In this document: piece by piece, positions 62,397 to 64,000 of the stretch
Numbering within the stretch: position 1 is the first letter of the stretch
Layout of the letters: the number at the start of each line of letters is the position of its first letter
Assembly (NCBI RefSeq): GCF_014205215.1
Contig: NZ_JACHNC010000001.1
Coordinates: 10,164,501-10,228,500 of the forward strand
DNA: 64,000 nt
Reading direction: 5' to 3'
Source of the DNA: Actinoplanes lobatus
GTDB lineage: Bacteria > Actinomycetota > Actinomycetes > Mycobacteriales > Micromonosporaceae
Position numbers and translations under genes: made by a program
The notes under the pieces: generated by a model
Databases searched by the model: none
Seen by the model: the letters and a program-made list of their open reading frames with translations, nothing else
Told to the model about the DNA's origin: nothing

Positions 62397-63694
62397 GCGT
62401 TCAGTGACGGCGCGGTGCCGCCGCCGGGGACGGTCATGGTCAGGTTGGCCAGGATCGTGGCGACCACAGCGCTGCAGACGGCCTGGCCGATCGATCGCAT
62501 GAGGGTGTTGATGCCGTTGGCGGCGGCGGTCTCGTGGACCGGCACCGCCATCATGATCAGGCTCGGCAGCGCGGAGTAGGCCAGGGCGGTACCGGCGCCG
62601 ACGAACAGGGTGCCCGCCACGATCGTCCACAGGGTCTCGCTGGTGAAGATCCGTACCGTGTATCCGGCGGCCATCACCACACAGGCCAGCATCAGCGTGA
62701 ACCGTGGCCCACGGTGGGTGGAGATACGGCCGGAAACCGGTGACAGCAGCGCCATCGCCAAACCGCCGGGGATCAGGCACAGGCCGCTGACGATCACCGA
62801 CAGGCCGAGCCCGTACCCGGTGGACTCCGGCTCCTGCACCAACTGCGCGGTCGACAGCGTGTTGGCATAGAAGGCGAAGCCGATGAGCAGGCTGGCCATG
62901 TTGGTGAACAGCACCGCGGGCCGGACCGTCGTACGCAGATCGACCAGGGGCTGCCGGGTGCGCAGTTCGAACCAGCCCCACAACGGGGCGATCAGGACGG
63001 CGGCGGCGAACAGTCCCCAGGTGCGCGGGGCGGACCAGCCCCACGCCGCGCCCTTCGACACCGCGGTCAGCAGGAAGACCAGGACCATGGTGAGGCCGAG
63101 AGCGCCGGGGATGTCGAAGCGGCCGGGCGTGCGCACCGACGATTCCGGCACGATCAGCCGGATCAGGACGATGAACAACAGGCTCAGGCCGGCGGCCACC
63201 CAGAACATGGTGTGCCAGTCGGCGAAGTGGACGACGGCTGCGGCGATCGGGATGCCGAAAGCGGCGCCGATACCCATGGTCGAACTCATGATCGCGGCCG
63301 CGGAGATCATCCGGTCCGGTGGCAGCTCGTCACGCAGGATGCTCATGCCCAACGGCACCACGGCCAGGGCGGCGCCCTGCAACGCCCGGCCGGTGATGAG
63401 GACGGCAAGGTGGGAGCTGACGGCACAGAGCAGGGAGCCGGCGACCAGCAGGCCGAGGACGCCGAGCAGGACGCGGCGTTTGCCGTACATGTCACCGGCC
63501 CGGCCGAGCAGCGGGGTGAAGACCGCGCCGGTGAGCAGGGTGACGGTGACCATCCAGCTGACGTCGGCGGGTGCGCTGTTCGTGAGCTTCGGCAGGGTCG
63601 GCAGCAGGGGAACGACGATGGTCTGCAGGATCGCCACGATGATGGCGGACGCGGCGAGCACGGCCAGGGTGAGCCGGGGACGCAAGGAGGTCAT
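62264..63694 (-). CDS. MFS drug-resistance transporter (DHA2/EmrB-QacA-like)
   Basis: 476 residues, 14 membrane helices by eye. Motif A-like loop GRAGDMYGKRRVLL after TM2, motif C-like GIGAAFGIPIAAAVV in TM5, and an R in TM4 (GRALQGAALAVVPLG). It exports drugs or secondary metabolites using the proton gradient. ATG 63694 overlaps the stop of the upstream TetR gene in ATGA, so it is probably repressed by that regulator. Confidence 0.92.
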   Translation of the reverse strand: MTSLRPRLTLAVLAASAIIVAILQTIVVPLLPTLPKLTNSAPADVSWMVTVTLLTGAVFTPLLGRAGDMYGKRRVLLGVLGLLVAGSLLCAVSSHLAVLITGRALQGAALAVVPLGMSILRDELPPDRMISAAAIMSSTMGIGAAFGIPIAAAVVHFADWHTMFWVAAGLSLLFIVLIRLIVPESSVRTPGRFDIPGALGLTMVLVFLLTAVSKGAAWGWSAPRTWGLFAAAVLIAPLWGWFELRTRQPLVDLRTTVRPAVLFTNMASLLIGFAFYANTLSTAQLVQEPESTGYGLGLSVIVSGLCLIPGGLAMALLSPVSGRISTHRGPRFTLMLACVVMAAGYTVRIFTSETLWTIVAGTLFVGAGTALAYSALPSLIMMAVPVHETAAANGINTLMRSIGQAVCSAVVATILANLTMTVPGGGTAPSLNAYLVVFAVAALTAATALGATLLIPRRTPGECPRQVGARVPARRP

Positions 63695-63999
63695 GCCTGG
63701 TGGGGTCCTTCGGTGACGAGCCCGGCACCGAGCAGGTCGAAGCCCTCACGGACGAGGACGCTCAGCCGGTCGTACTCCTGATCGGGCTGCCAGGTGGCGA
63801 AAGCGCTGCGCATCACGGTCATGGCCGAGCCGGTGAGCAGCCGGGCGTGCAGGCCCTCGCCGGGATGCCGGGCGGCGGCGCAGGCGGTCAGCGCCTTCTC
63901 GAGCACGCCACTGGGAGTGACGTTGCGGAACTGTTTGTGCAGGCGGAGTTTCGCCTCGTGAGTGGCGACGAAGCCGAGGACGATCTCGCGCATGCAGAT
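63691..63999 (-). CDS. TetR-family regulator, C-terminal part (5' end beyond window)
   Basis: About 102 visible residues, open to the window edge. The helical ligand-binding domain (EGLHARLLTGSAMTVMRSAFATW, DRLSVLVREGFDLLGAGL) with an upstream CMREIVLGFVATHEAKLRL is typical of TetR proteins of the MftR-like group. The DNA-binding domain lies outside. Its overlap with the MFS gene points to local control of the exporter. Confidence 0.75.
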   Translation of the reverse strand: MCMREIVLGFVATHEAKLRLHKQFRNVTPSGVLEKALTACAAARHPGEGLHARLLTGSAMTVMRSAFATWQPDQEYDRLSVLVREGFDLLGAGLVTEGPHQA

Positions 64000-64000
64000 C

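Overview
The window is about 70% G+C, with strong G/C third-position bias, GTG/TTG starts, many 1-8 bp start/stop overlaps and several apparently leaderless promoters. With a chemotaxis receptor, a CebR-type operator, a DsbA/VKOR pair, XRE-DUF5753/DUF397 genes and ESX-like small proteins, this points to a filamentous actinomycete. Micromonosporaceae (Actinoplanes-like) is my best guess; this is inference from gene content, with no 16S in view.

Layout. 1-17.5 kb is mostly ordinary chromosome: a DUF4143 ATPase tail, a MazG-like protein, a cytochrome P450, a DsbA-VKOR oxidative folding operon, a YgjV/GNAT membrane protein, a secreted beta-propeller, a secreted GH5 cellulase behind a CebR-like box, a TauD-family dioxygenase, a chemotaxis receptor, a polar amino-acid ABC transporter, and a hemerythrin-DUF2249 gene facing a SufR-like Fe-S regulator. 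It ends with the remains of a Wadjet (Jet) locus: a truncated JetC tail and a complete JetD. 17.6-21.4 kb looks like a plasmid/ICE remnant (replication-relaxation protein, DUF2637 protein, sigma-like protein). 21.4-26.2 kb has an LPxTG surface protein, an SRPBCC protein and a tightly overlapping operon of small Cys-containing and helical proteins upstream of an XRE-DUF5753 regulator.

26.2-61.0 kb is an accessory and defence island. An ISAs1-family element sits in the last codons of the XRE-DUF5753 gene, with a 10-bp target duplication. Next come an amyloid-motif effector and, 1.3 kb away, an NB-ARC/TPR NLR carrying the matching motif at its N-terminus. After a formyltransferase, a GntR pseudogene and a secreted esterase there are two divergent cassettes: an SMC/Rad50-like ATPase with a small helical protein and a PD-(D/E)XK protein, against a Cas4-like Fe-S nuclease with an SF1 helicase and two unknown proteins. 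A DUF262/DUF1524 (GmrSD-like) protein and a complete type I restriction-modification operon follow, then a WXG100-like operon. The last unit is a three-gene operon: a DUF4297-like nuclease fused to a degenerate protein kinase, a Upf1-like SF1 helicase, and a winged-helix protein. I consider this the best candidate for an undescribed defence system; it resembles Mokosh but lacks a PLD nuclease.

61-64 kb returns to housekeeping and transport: pyridoxal kinase, a truncated STAS protein, an MFS exporter, and the C-terminus of a TetR regulator at the window edge.
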